From Pseudobutyrivibrio ruminis (GTDB lineage Bacteria; Bacillota; Clostridia; Lachnospirales; Lachnospiraceae): a DNA stretch of 64,000 bases. The notes beneath the pieces were generated by a model. The model had not been told where the DNA came from. It did no database searches and saw nothing but the letters and a program-made list of their open reading frames with translations. Positions 17,689 to 26,564 of this stretch are shown piece after piece; positions within the stretch are counted from its first letter, which is position 1; each line of letters opens with the position of its first letter. Both the position numbers and the translations under genes were made by a program. The stretch is from positions 62,001 to 126,000 of the forward strand of contig SVER01000001.1 in the NCBI GenBank assembly GCA_015057315.1. The letters are read 5' to 3'.

Positions 17689-18612
17689 ATGAAAGCAATT
17701 TCCATGAAAAATGTGATGAAGAATAGGAATAATGCAGCATATCTGTTTGTGCTCCCATTCGTCATCGTTTTTTTGATTTTTAGTGTATATCCAGTATTTA
17801 GAACCTTATATCTTAGCTTTACAGATTATAAGGGATATGGTGATCCTGTTTTAGTAGGATTAGAAAATTATAAGCGTGTTGTAGGAGACAAATTCTTTTG
17901 GCGCTCACTTTATAACACAGTAAAAATGTGGGGACTTAATATTGTGTTACAGCTTGGCCTTGCATTCTTACTAACTATCGTATTTTCGGATATTAAATAC
18001 AAGCTTGCAGGACTTCCAGTATTCAGAGCTTTGTATTATTTGCCAAATCTTATTGCAGCTACATCAGTAGCATTTTTATTCAAGACATTATTGGATTGGA
18101 AATATGGAACATTTAATCAGATTCTTCTTGCCACAGGCATTATTGACCAGCAGGTAAACTGGTTAGGCCAACGTTCTACAGCATGGGCAGTAGTATCTGT
18201 TATACAGGCATGGATGTGGTTTGGAAATTCCTTCATCATGCTTATGGCAGGTGTTCAGGGTATTCCACAGGATTATTTTGAGGCGGCAGCAATAGATGGT
18301 GCAGGAAGATGGAAGACCTTCGGCAAAATCACATTACCTTTGCTTAGACCAATTCTTTTATATGTAGCAGTTACATCACTTATTGGTGGTTTGCAGCTGT
18401 TCGATTTGCCATTCCTTATCAATGGTGTTGCAGGTGCATCTACAGCCGGTGAACCAGGTGGAACACTTCAGACTGTGGTTATGTACATGTACAAATTTGG
18501 ATTTGAAACACATCAGGTTGGCTTTGCATCAGCAATAGCTTATACACTGTTTATCATAATACTAATCGTATCAGTACTGGAATTTAAGTTTATCGGTGGA
18601 AAGGAGGATTAG
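17689..18612 (+). CDS. ABC sugar transporter permease, MalF-like
   Basis: The 307-residue protein has six predicted membrane segments, the first in the stretch YLFVLPFVIVFLIFSVYP. The cytoplasmic EAA loop (EAAAIDGAGRWKTFGKITLP), near residue 205, contacts the ATPase subunit. It pairs with the next gene to form the membrane channel of a CUT1-type sugar importer. A GGGAGG site precedes the ATG. No ATPase gene lies in the operon; such importers in Firmicutes often share a housekeeping MsmK/UgpC-type ATPase. Confidence 0.93.
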   Translation: MKAISMKNVMKNRNNAAYLFVLPFVIVFLIFSVYPVFRTLYLSFTDYKGYGDPVLVGLENYKRVVGDKFFWRSLYNTVKMWGLNIVLQLGLAFLLTIVFSDIKYKLAGLPVFRALYYLPNLIAATSVAFLFKTLLDWKYGTFNQILLATGIIDQQVNWLGQRSTAWAVVSVIQAWMWFGNSFIMLMAGVQGIPQDYFEAAAIDGAGRWKTFGKITLPLLRPILLYVAVTSLIGGLQLFDLPFLINGVAGASTAGEPGGTLQTVVMYMYKFGFETHQVGFASAIAYTLFIIILIVSVLEFKFIGGKED

Positions 18613-18616
18613 TAAG

Positions 18617-19444
18617 GTGGCCACAAAAATCAAAAGATTCATTTTATATATTGCACTTATAGTACTTTCCCTTGCTTGCCTTCTTCCATTTTGGTTGATG
18701 ATTGTTAACTCTACTCGCTCGGGTGTTGAGATAACTCATTCATTTTCATTTTTGCCGGGACACAGCTTACGTGATAACTGGATTGTGTTGTTTGATTACG
18801 TTAACCTTTTCAGAGGCTTCTTCAACAGTATCAAGGTGGCTGTGCCGGCAACTCTCCTTACAGCATACTTTTCAGCTATTACAGCTTACGCCATGGCTAT
18901 GTATGAATGGAAGGGTAACAGCCTACTCTTTAAGGTAATCGTGGTATTTATGATGATACCTGCTCAGCTTTCACTTATTGGTTTTTACAATCTTTGCCAG
19001 AAGCTTAGACTTATTGATTCATACGTACCATTAATTGTTCCAGCTATAGCAGCGCCAGGAATCGTGTTCTTCCTAAGGCAGTATGTTAAATCAACATTAT
19101 CAAAGGCGCTGCTTGAAGCTGCTAGAATCGATGGAGCATCAGAAATACATACATTCCACAAAATCGTACTTCCTATTATGGCACCTGGTATTGCTACCAT
19201 GTCCATAGGTGCATTTATTGGAAACTGGAATTCATACCTTATGCCATTAATACTTTTGAATACGCCTAATAAAATGACATTACCTGTAATGATTTCTACA
19301 CTGAATGCTGCAACAGACCTGCAGAAGAATCAGGGTGCTATTTATCTTGGCGTAGCCATTTCAGTAGTACCTATCATGATAGTATTTGCTTTCTGCTCTA
19401 GATACATCATTAGCAGTATTTCAGCAGGTAGCGTAAAAGAATGA
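18617..19444 (+). CDS. ABC sugar transporter permease, MalG-like
   Basis: The GTG at 18617 is favoured because AAGGAGG lies within the end of the previous gene nine bases before it; a GTG at 18596 would bury this site. The product has 275 residues, six membrane segments and an EAA loop (EAARIDGASEIHTFHKIVLP) near residue 180. It completes the CUT1 permease pair. Both permease EAA loops are intact, so the importer should be functional if an ATPase is supplied from elsewhere. Confidence 0.92.
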   Translation: MATKIKRFILYIALIVLSLACLLPFWLMIVNSTRSGVEITHSFSFLPGHSLRDNWIVLFDYVNLFRGFFNSIKVAVPATLLTAYFSAITAYAMAMYEWKGNSLLFKVIVVFMMIPAQLSLIGFYNLCQKLRLIDSYVPLIVPAIAAPGIVFFLRQYVKSTLSKALLEAARIDGASEIHTFHKIVLPIMAPGIATMSIGAFIGNWNSYLMPLILLNTPNKMTLPVMISTLNAATDLQKNQGAIYLGVAISVVPIMIVFAFCSRYIISSISAGSVKE

Positions 19445-19451
19445 CTCTAAT

Positions 19452-19476
19452 GGACTGGCGCTTAATGCGGCAGTCC
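19452..19476 (+). terminator. Imperfect stem-loop after the permease genes
   Basis: GGACTG (19452-19457) pairs with CAGTCC (19471-19476), extended inward by CGC/GCG across one G-G mismatch. Only three T follow, so termination would be partial. Confidence 0.45.
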
Positions 19477-19493
19477 TTTATGGCGTTTATTTA

Positions 19494-19522
19494 TTGAAAG
19501 TGTCATTACAAGAAAGTATAAT
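19494..19522 (+). promoter_or_regulatory. Strong vegetative-type promoter
   Basis: TTGAAA (19494-19499) and a perfect TATAAT (19517-19522) are separated by exactly 17 bases. Transcription would start about seven bases downstream, at or next to the ATG at 19529, so the message would have no leader. Confidence 0.75.
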
Positions 19523-19528
19523 AATCAT

Positions 19529-21121
19529 ATGAAAAATTGCGCACAATCAATCAACAAATTAATAGCCCTGTCACTTGCAGCTTTAACTCTTACTGGCTGT
19601 GGCAAAGGTGCAGTGGACACTTCATCTAAATCCAGTGGTGATGATACTGTTACTTTGGATTGGTATATTAATTATTCCTGGTTTAATACAGGCTGGGGCA
19701 GCAATGTAGTATCCCGCACTATCACAGAAAACACAGGTGTAGACATTAATTTCATCACCCCTCAGGGTAACGAGGAGGAGAAGCTGAATGCCATTATTGA
19801 ATCCGGCTCTCTGCCTGATTTAATCACACTTGGATGGTGGGAGCCTCAGGTCAACGAGTTGATTCAAAAGGATATGGTATATGCCATCAATGAGCTTGCT
19901 GATGAGTACGACCCATATTTTTATCAGGTATGCGACAAGCAGGCTGTCAGCTGGTATACCCAGTCAGATGGAAATATATATGGATATCCAAGCTCATCTG
20001 TCACACCTCAGGATGTGGAAAGCAACGACAAAATCGGCTCCAACCAAACTTTCCTTGTAAGAAAGGATATATACGAAGCCATTGGAAGCCCTGATATGAC
20101 CACAATAGAAGGCTTTGAAGGTGCTGTCAAAAAGGCAAAGGAGATGTTTCCTCTGATAGATGGCAAACCACTTATTCCAATTGGTGCCCATCTTTTTGAT
20201 GATTCGGGAAATGTTTCCTTTGACCAGTATATCCAAAACTTCCTTGCCATTCCTTACGAAAAGGATGGTAGGCTCTATGATAGAAACACGGACCCTGAGT
20301 ATATTAAGTGGCTAAAGATGTTTAGAAGGCTTAATGAGGAGGGCTATCTTTCTACTGATGTGTTTATCGACCAAAGGACACAGATGGAGGAAAAGATTGC
20401 TGAGGGCAGATATTTTTGCATGCTGTATCAGTACACAGACATGGCAGCGCAGCAGAAGACCCTTTATTCTAAGAATCCAGACAGCATATATATTGCAGTA
20501 GATGGGCCTAAGAATATGAATGGTGATGACCATGTGCTTCCAACTAATACAGTCAGTGGCTGGACAGTTACCATGATTTCAAAGGATTGCAAGCATCCTG
20601 ATAGAGCCATTCAGTTTATGGATTATCTTATTTCAGAAGAAGGGCAAAAGCTTGTATATCTGGGGGTTGAGGGCATCACCTACGATATGGTAGATGGCAA
20701 GCCTGTGATAAAGCCAGATGTGCTAAAGCTTCTTAACACAGATAGAGGCACCTATGATCAAATATATGGTGCAGATGATGCCTACTGGATGCTGCAGGAC
20801 AATGTTATGCAGCTAAAATGGCGGACAGATAACACCTCACCAACTACCCAGCTGGAGGAATGGACCTACAAATATGCCAAGTATACTGGTCAATATGATG
20901 TTATTCTTCCGGCAGACACAGAGGATGCATACATAGATAGCCAGGTTAAGGCTCTTTGGTCGGACACCTTGCAGCAGCTGCTTTTAGCAGAAAGCGATGA
21001 GGAGTTTGACCAAATCCTAGATGAATATAAGGATGAGCGAGTAGCCTTAGGCTACGATGGGCTTCAGGAGAAACGATATCAGTATGTTGTTAAAGCAAAG
21101 GAAAAATTGGGAATCAATTAA
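19529..21121 (+). CDS. Extracellular solute-binding lipoprotein, LipO/LplA-like, beside sensor kinase
   Basis: The 530-residue precursor has a lipoprotein signal (lipobox LTGC, Cys 24). The mature chain matches long binding proteins of the LplA/LipO type (LDWYINYSWF, LITLGWWEPQ, QFMDYLISEEGQKLVYLG). It shares little with the operon's first binding protein. It is followed, with overlap, by a YesM-type kinase and YesN-type regulator, so it may present ligand to the sensor rather than, or as well as, feed a transporter. No other start codon lies in frame ahead of the signal peptide. The strong promoter TATAAT ends only six bases before the ATG, which implies leaderless translation. Confidence 0.88.
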   Translation: MKNCAQSINKLIALSLAALTLTGCGKGAVDTSSKSSGDDTVTLDWYINYSWFNTGWGSNVVSRTITENTGVDINFITPQGNEEEKLNAIIESGSLPDLITLGWWEPQVNELIQKDMVYAINELADEYDPYFYQVCDKQAVSWYTQSDGNIYGYPSSSVTPQDVESNDKIGSNQTFLVRKDIYEAIGSPDMTTIEGFEGAVKKAKEMFPLIDGKPLIPIGAHLFDDSGNVSFDQYIQNFLAIPYEKDGRLYDRNTDPEYIKWLKMFRRLNEEGYLSTDVFIDQRTQMEEKIAEGRYFCMLYQYTDMAAQQKTLYSKNPDSIYIAVDGPKNMNGDDHVLPTNTVSGWTVTMISKDCKHPDRAIQFMDYLISEEGQKLVYLGVEGITYDMVDGKPVIKPDVLKLLNTDRGTYDQIYGADDAYWMLQDNVMQLKWRTDNTSPTTQLEEWTYKYAKYTGQYDVILPADTEDAYIDSQVKALWSDTLQQLLLAESDEEFDQILDEYKDERVALGYDGLQEKRYQYVVKAKEKLGIN

Positions 21122-22898
21122 AGGAATAAAACTTAATAGAAAATTGACTGCCATTATTCTTGTGCTTGTTATGATACCTATCGCAATTCTTAGTGGCGTA
21201 ATGTTTTACAATATGGAACAATCCACCATTAAGGAAAATGTATCCTATCTGGATTCCACCATGGGAAGACGTCAGGATAGTATCAAAAATAACATTGATT
21301 CTATCAATATGACTACCCAGTTTTTCTTGTCAGATGAGACCATGAATAGGATATTGATTAGCGCTAAGAATCAAGGTACCTATTCCACTAAGGAGTGGTT
21401 ATCCTTTTATAGGAATGATGTGGCATCACTTGAGCGACTTATCAATACCAACCCTGTGCTTGCTGGTGCAAGATATTATGCAGTCAGCGATAATGTGCAG
21501 GAGATGATGCCTGTTATGTATAACGCTTCAAGAATGCAAAGACAGCCTTGGACATATATGGCAGAGGCTGGTGGCTGGGTATACGATTACAAGGATAATC
21601 TGTTTTCAAACAGCGATACAGCACCGCTGTTGGCACTTATTACACCAATTAATGACAGAAAATATGGCAAGCTTGGTGTTATTGAAACCAGCATGAAAAT
21701 GAGCACTATGTTTCCATCTATGTATGAGAATGTGCCAGGGGAAATTAGCTGCTTTGTTACATCAGATGGGAATGTTATCTTTGGCAAAAGAACAGATGAA
21801 AAGGTAAAGGCTATAGCAATTAATCTTGCAGCTGAGATGACAGACAAGGCTAAGGGGCTAGAGAAAAATGAAATAAAGACCTATTATAGCCGGTCTGATA
21901 AAAGCGTAATCTCTGGCATGTACATCAAGGAGCTTTCAGGCACATTGGTTTCCGTGGAGGATATTAGTGACAGCCTAAACGAGGTGTACAAGCAGCGGAA
22001 TATATTTGTGCTTTGGATGATTGTTATACTTATTCTCTTGTCATTTGTGGTAGACCTTTTGGTGCGCCAGGTACTAAAAAGCTTCTATGCAACCCTTTAT
22101 ACCATCAGACAGGTTAGAAAGGGAGATTTATCTGTTAGGGCTAAGGAGTCAGGCAGGGATGATGAAATGGGTGAGCTTGCTCATCAGGTTAATAGAATGC
22201 TTGATAACATTCAGACTCTGATGCAGCAGAATATTGATAGAGAAATACTTGCCAAGGACAGCCAGATTAAGGCATTGCAAAATCAGATTAACGCTCATTT
22301 TATCTACAATGTGCTAGAGTCCATTAAGATGATGGCTGAGATGCAGGAGGAGTACGACATTTCTGATGCTATAACAAGCCTAGGCAAGCTCCTTCGCTAC
22401 AGTATGAAGTGGACTTCTGAAATGGTGCTTGTATCAGAGGAGCTAGAATATATCAAAAACTATATGGCGCTAATTAATCTGCGTTTTGATTATGATATTA
22501 TTCTTTCTCTAAACATTCCTTTTGCCATTATGAATCAGCGTGTGCCTAAGATGTCTCTTCAGCCTATTATCGAAAATGCCATAATTCATGGCGTGGAGGA
22601 AATTGCTGAGGATACCACCATCTATATTAAGGGCTTGATAGTAGATAATGATTGCATTATCGAAATCACCGATAACGGCAGGGGCATGAATGATGAGGAA
22701 CTGGACAGGCTTAAGAAAAAGATCTCCGGAGAAATTGCTACAGGTGGAGGCTCAGGAAATGGAATCGGTCTTAAGAATGTGCAGGATAGATTAAAGGCAA
22801 GCTTTGGTGAGGGCTATGGCATAGACGTAGCCACCATGGAGGGCTGTTACACAAAGGTTAGTGTAAGAATTCCACTTAAGAGTGTAGATAGAGGGTAA
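21084..22898 (+). CDS. YesM-type sensor histidine kinase
   Basis: I place the start at 21084, where AGGAGA lies about 12 bases upstream; an ATG at 21057 is also in frame. Either start overlaps the end of the binding-protein gene. The product (about 604 residues) has a membrane segment near residues 15-37, a large extracellular sensor domain, a second membrane segment near 305-325, a HAMP linker, a His_kinase domain with phospho-acceptor H405 in INAHFIYN, and an ATPase domain (DNGRGMND; GIGLKNVQ). This is the LytS/YesM class, which usually senses extracellular sugars together with a binding protein. Its partner regulator starts three bases after its stop. Confidence 0.92.
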   Translation: MLLKQRKNWESIKGIKLNRKLTAIILVLVMIPIAILSGVMFYNMEQSTIKENVSYLDSTMGRRQDSIKNNIDSINMTTQFFLSDETMNRILISAKNQGTYSTKEWLSFYRNDVASLERLINTNPVLAGARYYAVSDNVQEMMPVMYNASRMQRQPWTYMAEAGGWVYDYKDNLFSNSDTAPLLALITPINDRKYGKLGVIETSMKMSTMFPSMYENVPGEISCFVTSDGNVIFGKRTDEKVKAIAINLAAEMTDKAKGLEKNEIKTYYSRSDKSVISGMYIKELSGTLVSVEDISDSLNEVYKQRNIFVLWMIVILILLSFVVDLLVRQVLKSFYATLYTIRQVRKGDLSVRAKESGRDDEMGELAHQVNRMLDNIQTLMQQNIDREILAKDSQIKALQNQINAHFIYNVLESIKMMAEMQEEYDISDAITSLGKLLRYSMKWTSEMVLVSEELEYIKNYMALINLRFDYDIILSLNIPFAIMNQRVPKMSLQPIIENAIIHGVEEIAEDTTIYIKGLIVDNDCIIEITDNGRGMNDEELDRLKKKISGEIATGGGSGNGIGLKNVQDRLKASFGEGYGIDVATMEGCYTKVSVRIPLKSVDRG

Positions 22899-22901
22899 TG
22901 T

Positions 22902-24320
22902 ATGAAGAAGGTTTTAGTAGTAGAAGATGAAAAGCTTATAAGACAGGGAATTGCAGCTATGATAAAGCGAAGCGGCATTCCTGTTGAAGAGGTAATAGAA
23001 TGTAACAATGGGCTTAGTGCCATGGATGTGTTATCTAAGGAACAGATTGATGTGGTGTTCACAGATATCCGTATGCCAAAGATGAACGGTATAGAGCTGG
23101 TTCAGGCTATGCAGGAGTTAGACAATCCTCCGCTTGCAGTAGCCATCAGTGGATATGATGATTTTTCCTACGCAGTAGAAATGATGAGGCATGGTGTAAG
23201 GGAATATATTCTAAAGCCAGTGGAAAGAGATAAGCTTAAATCTATTCTTGAAAAGCTGGATAATGAGATTAACCATCGTATAGAGGACAAAGAAAAGTTA
23301 GACGCCCTAGACAATCAGCTTCTTAAATACATGCTTAGGGATAAGGATTCCAAGGAGGAAGACACATTGCTCTTAGCCCAGACTCTTAATAGAGAGGTGG
23401 GAAATGAGTATGTTGTAGTAGTGGCAAATGCGGATACTTCTGCTTCATCAGGAATCACTCTTAGGGGAGTTCAGGGTGGTAATGTATACATAGTTGCCCC
23501 TGATGAAATCTCTTCTGTCGCAGGGTTTAAATACATAGGAATAAGTGATGTATATTCTAATGTAACAGATTTAAAAAGGGCATATACCCAGGCTTTCATA
23601 AGAAGAGGAGAGGCATTTCTTCAAAACATGAATGTGGTAGATTACGACCTGCCTGCCATTCCTTCAGAACTTTTAAAAACAGCAGCAAAGCTTACAGAGG
23701 AAAACTCTATCAGTGCCAGAGTTCAGCTAATGGGGGTGGACAGGCCAAAGGAACTGAAAAAGGAATGGGATAGCTTTTTTATAGCTGCCACCCGTGGTCA
23801 GATTCCGCCAAAGGAATTTATAGCAACTATTAATCAATTTGTGGGAGAGCTTTGTGCTACCTACAAGGTAACAGTAGCAGACAAGCTGGTAAATCCACTT
23901 GCTACAGATTGTCTGAGTAATTACAGAGAAGGATTTATGAGCTTTGTATTAGATATGCAGTCTAAGCTAAGTTCAGCTGAGGATGTGGATCAGACCACAG
24001 CCAAGATAAATGAAGCTATTGCATACATTAATGAAAACTACGCCAAGGATTTGAATATGGCTGTTGTAAGTAACCATATATCAATGAACTATTCTCTATT
24101 TTCTGCAGAATTTAAAAATATTACTGGAACAAATTTCGTGACCTATGTAAAGGAACTTAGAATGGGAGAGGCAAAGAGGCTTTTATCTGAGACTGATATG
24201 AAGGTTAATGAAATATCTGTAAAGGTTGGCTACGATAACGAAAAGCATTTTATGAAGAGCTTTAAAGCTTATGTAGGCGTGTCGCCTAGCGAGTATAGAA
24301 AAAATGCCTTGCGAAACTAG
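22902..24320 (+). CDS. YesN-type response regulator with AraC DNA-binding domain
   Basis: The 472-residue regulator has an N-terminal receiver domain with acidic residues EDE and phospho-acceptor D55 (VVFTDIRMPK), a poorly conserved middle region, and a C-terminal AraC double helix-turn-helix (NHISMNYSLFSAEFKNITG; KVGYDNEKHFMKSFKAYVGV). It is the output of the kinase just upstream. By analogy with other YesM/YesN pairs it should activate the adjacent oligosaccharide uptake and phosphorylase genes. Confidence 0.93.
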   Translation: MKKVLVVEDEKLIRQGIAAMIKRSGIPVEEVIECNNGLSAMDVLSKEQIDVVFTDIRMPKMNGIELVQAMQELDNPPLAVAISGYDDFSYAVEMMRHGVREYILKPVERDKLKSILEKLDNEINHRIEDKEKLDALDNQLLKYMLRDKDSKEEDTLLLAQTLNREVGNEYVVVVANADTSASSGITLRGVQGGNVYIVAPDEISSVAGFKYIGISDVYSNVTDLKRAYTQAFIRRGEAFLQNMNVVDYDLPAIPSELLKTAAKLTEENSISARVQLMGVDRPKELKKEWDSFFIAATRGQIPPKEFIATINQFVGELCATYKVTVADKLVNPLATDCLSNYREGFMSFVLDMQSKLSSAEDVDQTTAKINEAIAYINENYAKDLNMAVVSNHISMNYSLFSAEFKNITGTNFVTYVKELRMGEAKRLLSETDMKVNEISVKVGYDNEKHFMKSFKAYVGVSPSEYRKNALRN

Positions 24321-24343
24321 TATTACTGTTATAAAATATAGGG

Positions 24344-24371
24344 TTGTGAGTAATATTATTTATCTTATAAC
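24344..24371 (+). promoter_or_regulatory. Candidate promoter of the 125-residue gene
   Basis: TTGTGA (24344-24349) and TATAAC (24366-24371) are 16 bases apart, 24 bases before the GTG start. Both boxes match consensus at five or nearly five positions. Confidence 0.45.
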
Positions 24372-24394
24372 TGTTTAGCGATAGAGAGGACAAA

Positions 24395-24772
24395 GTGGGT
24401 AACAGATTTACAGTAAATGGGCCAGACCGTGAGACAATAGAAGCGGCCAAGGCCATGAGATCAAAACTTAAAGATAATACCTATACTATCATGGATATAT
24501 ATACCTTTCAGTCAAAAGTACTTAGTGGAGAAATTACTGATGACAAAGGCATAGCAGAGCTTATTATCAATGGCTCTGTTTCCACCTATCATATCCATAT
24601 CGACAGAAGATGTGTAACAAAATCAGACGGTACCCTGATTACATATACTGGCATTATGAAAATGTACAAGCCAGAAGAACTTAAAATCAAATACACCAAA
24701 AGGCCTAAAAAAATGATGAGTGTAGCCCAGCTTAAACAAATGCGTAAGGAACGCAATAAGATTAATCTTTAA
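24395..24772 (+). CDS. Conserved-looking 125-residue protein, unknown function
   Basis: A GTG start follows GAGAGGA at a good distance. The product is basic, with a Lys/Arg-rich C-terminus (KRPKKMMSVAQLKQMRKERN), no signal peptide and no membrane segment. The central part (IIDGSVSTYHIHIDRR-like) could form a small beta sheet. It has its own candidate promoter and a strong terminator, so it is probably monocistronic. I do not recognise the family; the basic tail would fit RNA or DNA binding. Confidence 0.6.
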   Translation: MGNRFTVNGPDRETIEAAKAMRSKLKDNTYTIMDIYTFQSKVLSGEITDDKGIAELIINGSVSTYHIHIDRRCVTKSDGTLITYTGIMKMYKPEELKIKYTKRPKKMMSVAQLKQMRKERNKINL

Positions 24773-24776
24773 ATAT

Positions 24777-24820
24777 ACAAGGAGTGATTAACAGATAACT
24801 GCTAATCACTCCTTGTTTTT
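24777..24820. terminator. Terminator between convergent genes
   Basis: A perfect 14-bp stem (ACAAGGAGTGATTA and its complement, 24803-24816) with a 12-base loop ends in a T-run on the plus strand. The stop codon of the minus-strand AraC gene lies inside it, so it may serve both genes. Confidence 0.88.
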
Positions 24821-25686
24821 CTAAATATCTCATCCTTATATTTCTTTGGAGATTTGCCATATTCTTTAACAAAAGCTCTATAAAAAACGGAATAATCACT
24901 AAAGCCGTAGGATTCAGCTACAGTGGTGATATCAGCCCCGCTGAGAATGGCATCCTTACACATACTAAGCCTTTTTTTAGTGATATATTTGTGAAGTGGC
25001 ATTCCACTGGTTTCAGTAAATATATGAGAGATGTGGAATTTGCTTACATGTAGTTTCTCAGACAATTCATCTAAGGATAGGTTCTCATCTATATGGTTTT
25101 CAATATAGACTACGATGCTTTGATACAGGGTATCTGAATCAGTTCCCATAGCCGTAGGATTAACAGATTCGTAAACCATGCGATTCACAGAAAGAATAAA
25201 GTCACTAACAGAAAGCAGAATCTTTGCATCACGTCCAAATCTGTTAGAGTGAATCTCATCTATAAGAGTAAAACCCTTTCCCTGAATAGTATTAAATTCA
25301 ATATCGGTAAACTTATGTATAAAAAACTTATCATCATTAGTCTTGTCGGCTAAATAATTGTAATCAGATGATATATTAGCCAGGCTATCCAAAAAATCTC
25401 TTGTAACCCAAAATACAAATCTACGATAAAAAATAGACCCATCAACAAGCCTTGCAAAATGCTTCATCCTAGGTGGAATAACAATCAGTGTACCAGGGGT
25501 AGGTGTAAATTCCTTCCCATCAATGTGCATAACAATATGCCCATCAATAAAGAAGTAAAACTCATAGTAATCGTGGGTGTGGGCAGCAACTGTAGGGATT
25601 TTCTTATCACTGTAGTAGTAGATTTCGAAATCCCTGGAAATCATATATTGTCTTGTACTAAATTCTGATTTTAAATTCTTTTTCAT
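24802..25686 (-). CDS. AraC-family transcriptional regulator
   Basis: The 294-residue protein has an N-terminal cupin sensor domain (HTHDYYEFYFFIDG; LIVIPPRMKHF) and a C-terminal AraC double helix-turn-helix (LSLDELSEKLHVSKFHISHIF; VAESYGFSDYSVFYRAFVKEYGKSPKKY). The start at 25686 gives a normal AraC N-terminus. An in-frame ATG at 25782 would add a hydrophobic extension that looks like translated intergenic DNA, and neither start has a good ribosome binding site. It is divergent from the glucuronate genes and is their likely regulator, probably binding a sugar acid in the cupin. Confidence 0.88.
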   Translation of the reverse strand: MKKNLKSEFSTRQYMISRDFEIYYYSDKKIPTVAAHTHDYYEFYFFIDGHIVMHIDGKEFTPTPGTLIVIPPRMKHFARLVDGSIFYRRFVFWVTRDFLDSLANISSDYNYLADKTNDDKFFIHKFTDIEFNTIQGKGFTLIDEIHSNRFGRDAKILLSVSDFILSVNRMVYESVNPTAMGTDSDTLYQSIVVYIENHIDENLSLDELSEKLHVSKFHISHIFTETSGMPLHKYITKKRLSMCKDAILSGADITTVAESYGFSDYSVFYRAFVKEYGKSPKKYKDEIFRKTRSD

Positions 25687-25767
25687 AATAGTAAAATACC
25701 ATACAATCGCAATAAATGCAATGTAAGAAGCAAGTGTGACAATGGGAGAACTGAAAGGCCTAATGTA

Positions 25768-25781
25768 TGATGTTATCATCA
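25768..25781. promoter_or_regulatory. Inverted repeat between araC-type gene and eda, candidate operator
   Basis: TGATG and CATCA flank TTAT in the short divergent intergenic region, 28 bases before the eda start. The position suits a regulator site, but the repeat is short and could be chance. Confidence 0.3.
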
Positions 25782-25808
25782 AAATGGTTTTACAAGGAGA
25801 TAGGAAAA

Positions 25809-26450
25809 ATGTATGACGAGATAAAAGAAAAATTTGAAAAAATTGGAATCATACCAGTTGTTGTTCTTGAGGATGCAAAGGATGCAAAGGCTCTTGGTGA
25901 GGCTTTGATGAAGGGGGGGCTTCCTGCAGCAGAGGTAACATTTAGAACTGATGCAGCAGAGGAATCCATAAGAATTATGGCAAAGGAATTTCCAGATATG
26001 CTGGTAGGAGCAGGTACAGTGCTTACCTGCGAACAGGCTGATAGAGCAATGGCTGCTGGTGCAAAGTTTATTGTGGCACCAGGCTTTAATCCAAAGGTAG
26101 TTAATTATTGTATTGAAAAGGGTTATCCTGTTTGTCCAGGAGTGCAGACACCTGGTGAGATGGAGCAGGCTATGGAGCTTGGCCTTGATTTTGTTAAGTT
26201 CTTCCCTGCTGAGCCAGCAGGAGGTCTTTCTATGATAAAGGCTGTTGCAGCCCCTTATACCAAGCTTACATTTATGCCAACAGGCGGTATCAACAAGGAT
26301 AACGTAAAGGACTATCTTAAATATAATAGAATTGTTGCCTGCGGCGGCACCTGGATGGTAAAGAGCGACATGATTGCAAGCGGTGACTTCGAAAAAATCG
26401 AGACCCTAACCCACGAGGCAGCGGATATCGTAAAGGAAATCAGAGCGTAA
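25809..26450 (+). CDS. eda: 2-keto-3-deoxy-6-phosphogluconate aldolase
   Basis: The 213-residue class I aldolase splits KDPG to pyruvate and glyceraldehyde-3-phosphate, the last step of glucuronate breakdown. The Schiff-base lysine is K130 in DFVKFFPAE; the active-site glutamate region (AAEVTFRTDAA) and phosphate-binding MPTGGI motif are present. The ATG at 25809 has AAGGAG 11 bases upstream; an in-frame ATG at 25767 lies before that site. It is the first gene of a five-gene set in which every enzyme from glucuronate to central metabolism is present. Confidence 0.94.
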   Translation: MYDEIKEKFEKIGIIPVVVLEDAKDAKALGEALMKGGLPAAEVTFRTDAAEESIRIMAKEFPDMLVGAGTVLTCEQADRAMAAGAKFIVAPGFNPKVVNYCIEKGYPVCPGVQTPGEMEQAMELGLDFVKFFPAEPAGGLSMIKAVAAPYTKLTFMPTGGINKDNVKDYLKYNRIVACGGTWMVKSDMIASGDFEKIETLTHEAADIVKEIRA

Positions 26451-26464
26451 TAATATTTAGATGA

Positions 26465-26550
26465 GGCTGTAGTAGACAATGATTGTATTACAAAAGGAGC
26501 CAATCTCGCGACGTTGTAATACAATCATTGTCTGCGTAACAGCCGGACTG
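26465..26550 (+). ncRNA. Structured stem-loop element upstream of uxuA (copy 1)
   Basis: A 6-bp outer stem (GGCTGT 26465-26470 / ACAGCC 26539-26544) encloses an internal loop (AGT on the left, GCGTA on the right). A perfect 20-bp inner stem follows (26474-26493 / 26514-26533) with a 20-base loop containing GAGCCAATCTCGCGA (26497-26511). The uxuA ribosome binding site GGAGG follows directly. The same loop and internal-loop sequences recur downstream of kdgK on different stem sequences, which points to a conserved RNA or mobile hairpin family. Confidence 0.65.
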
Positions 26551-26564
26551 GAGGATTTATATAG

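Noticed and set aside
24802..25782. Longer AraC start giving a membrane-anchored regulator
   Set aside because: The extra 32 residues have no ribosome binding site upstream and read like translated AT-rich intergenic DNA overlapping the eda control region.
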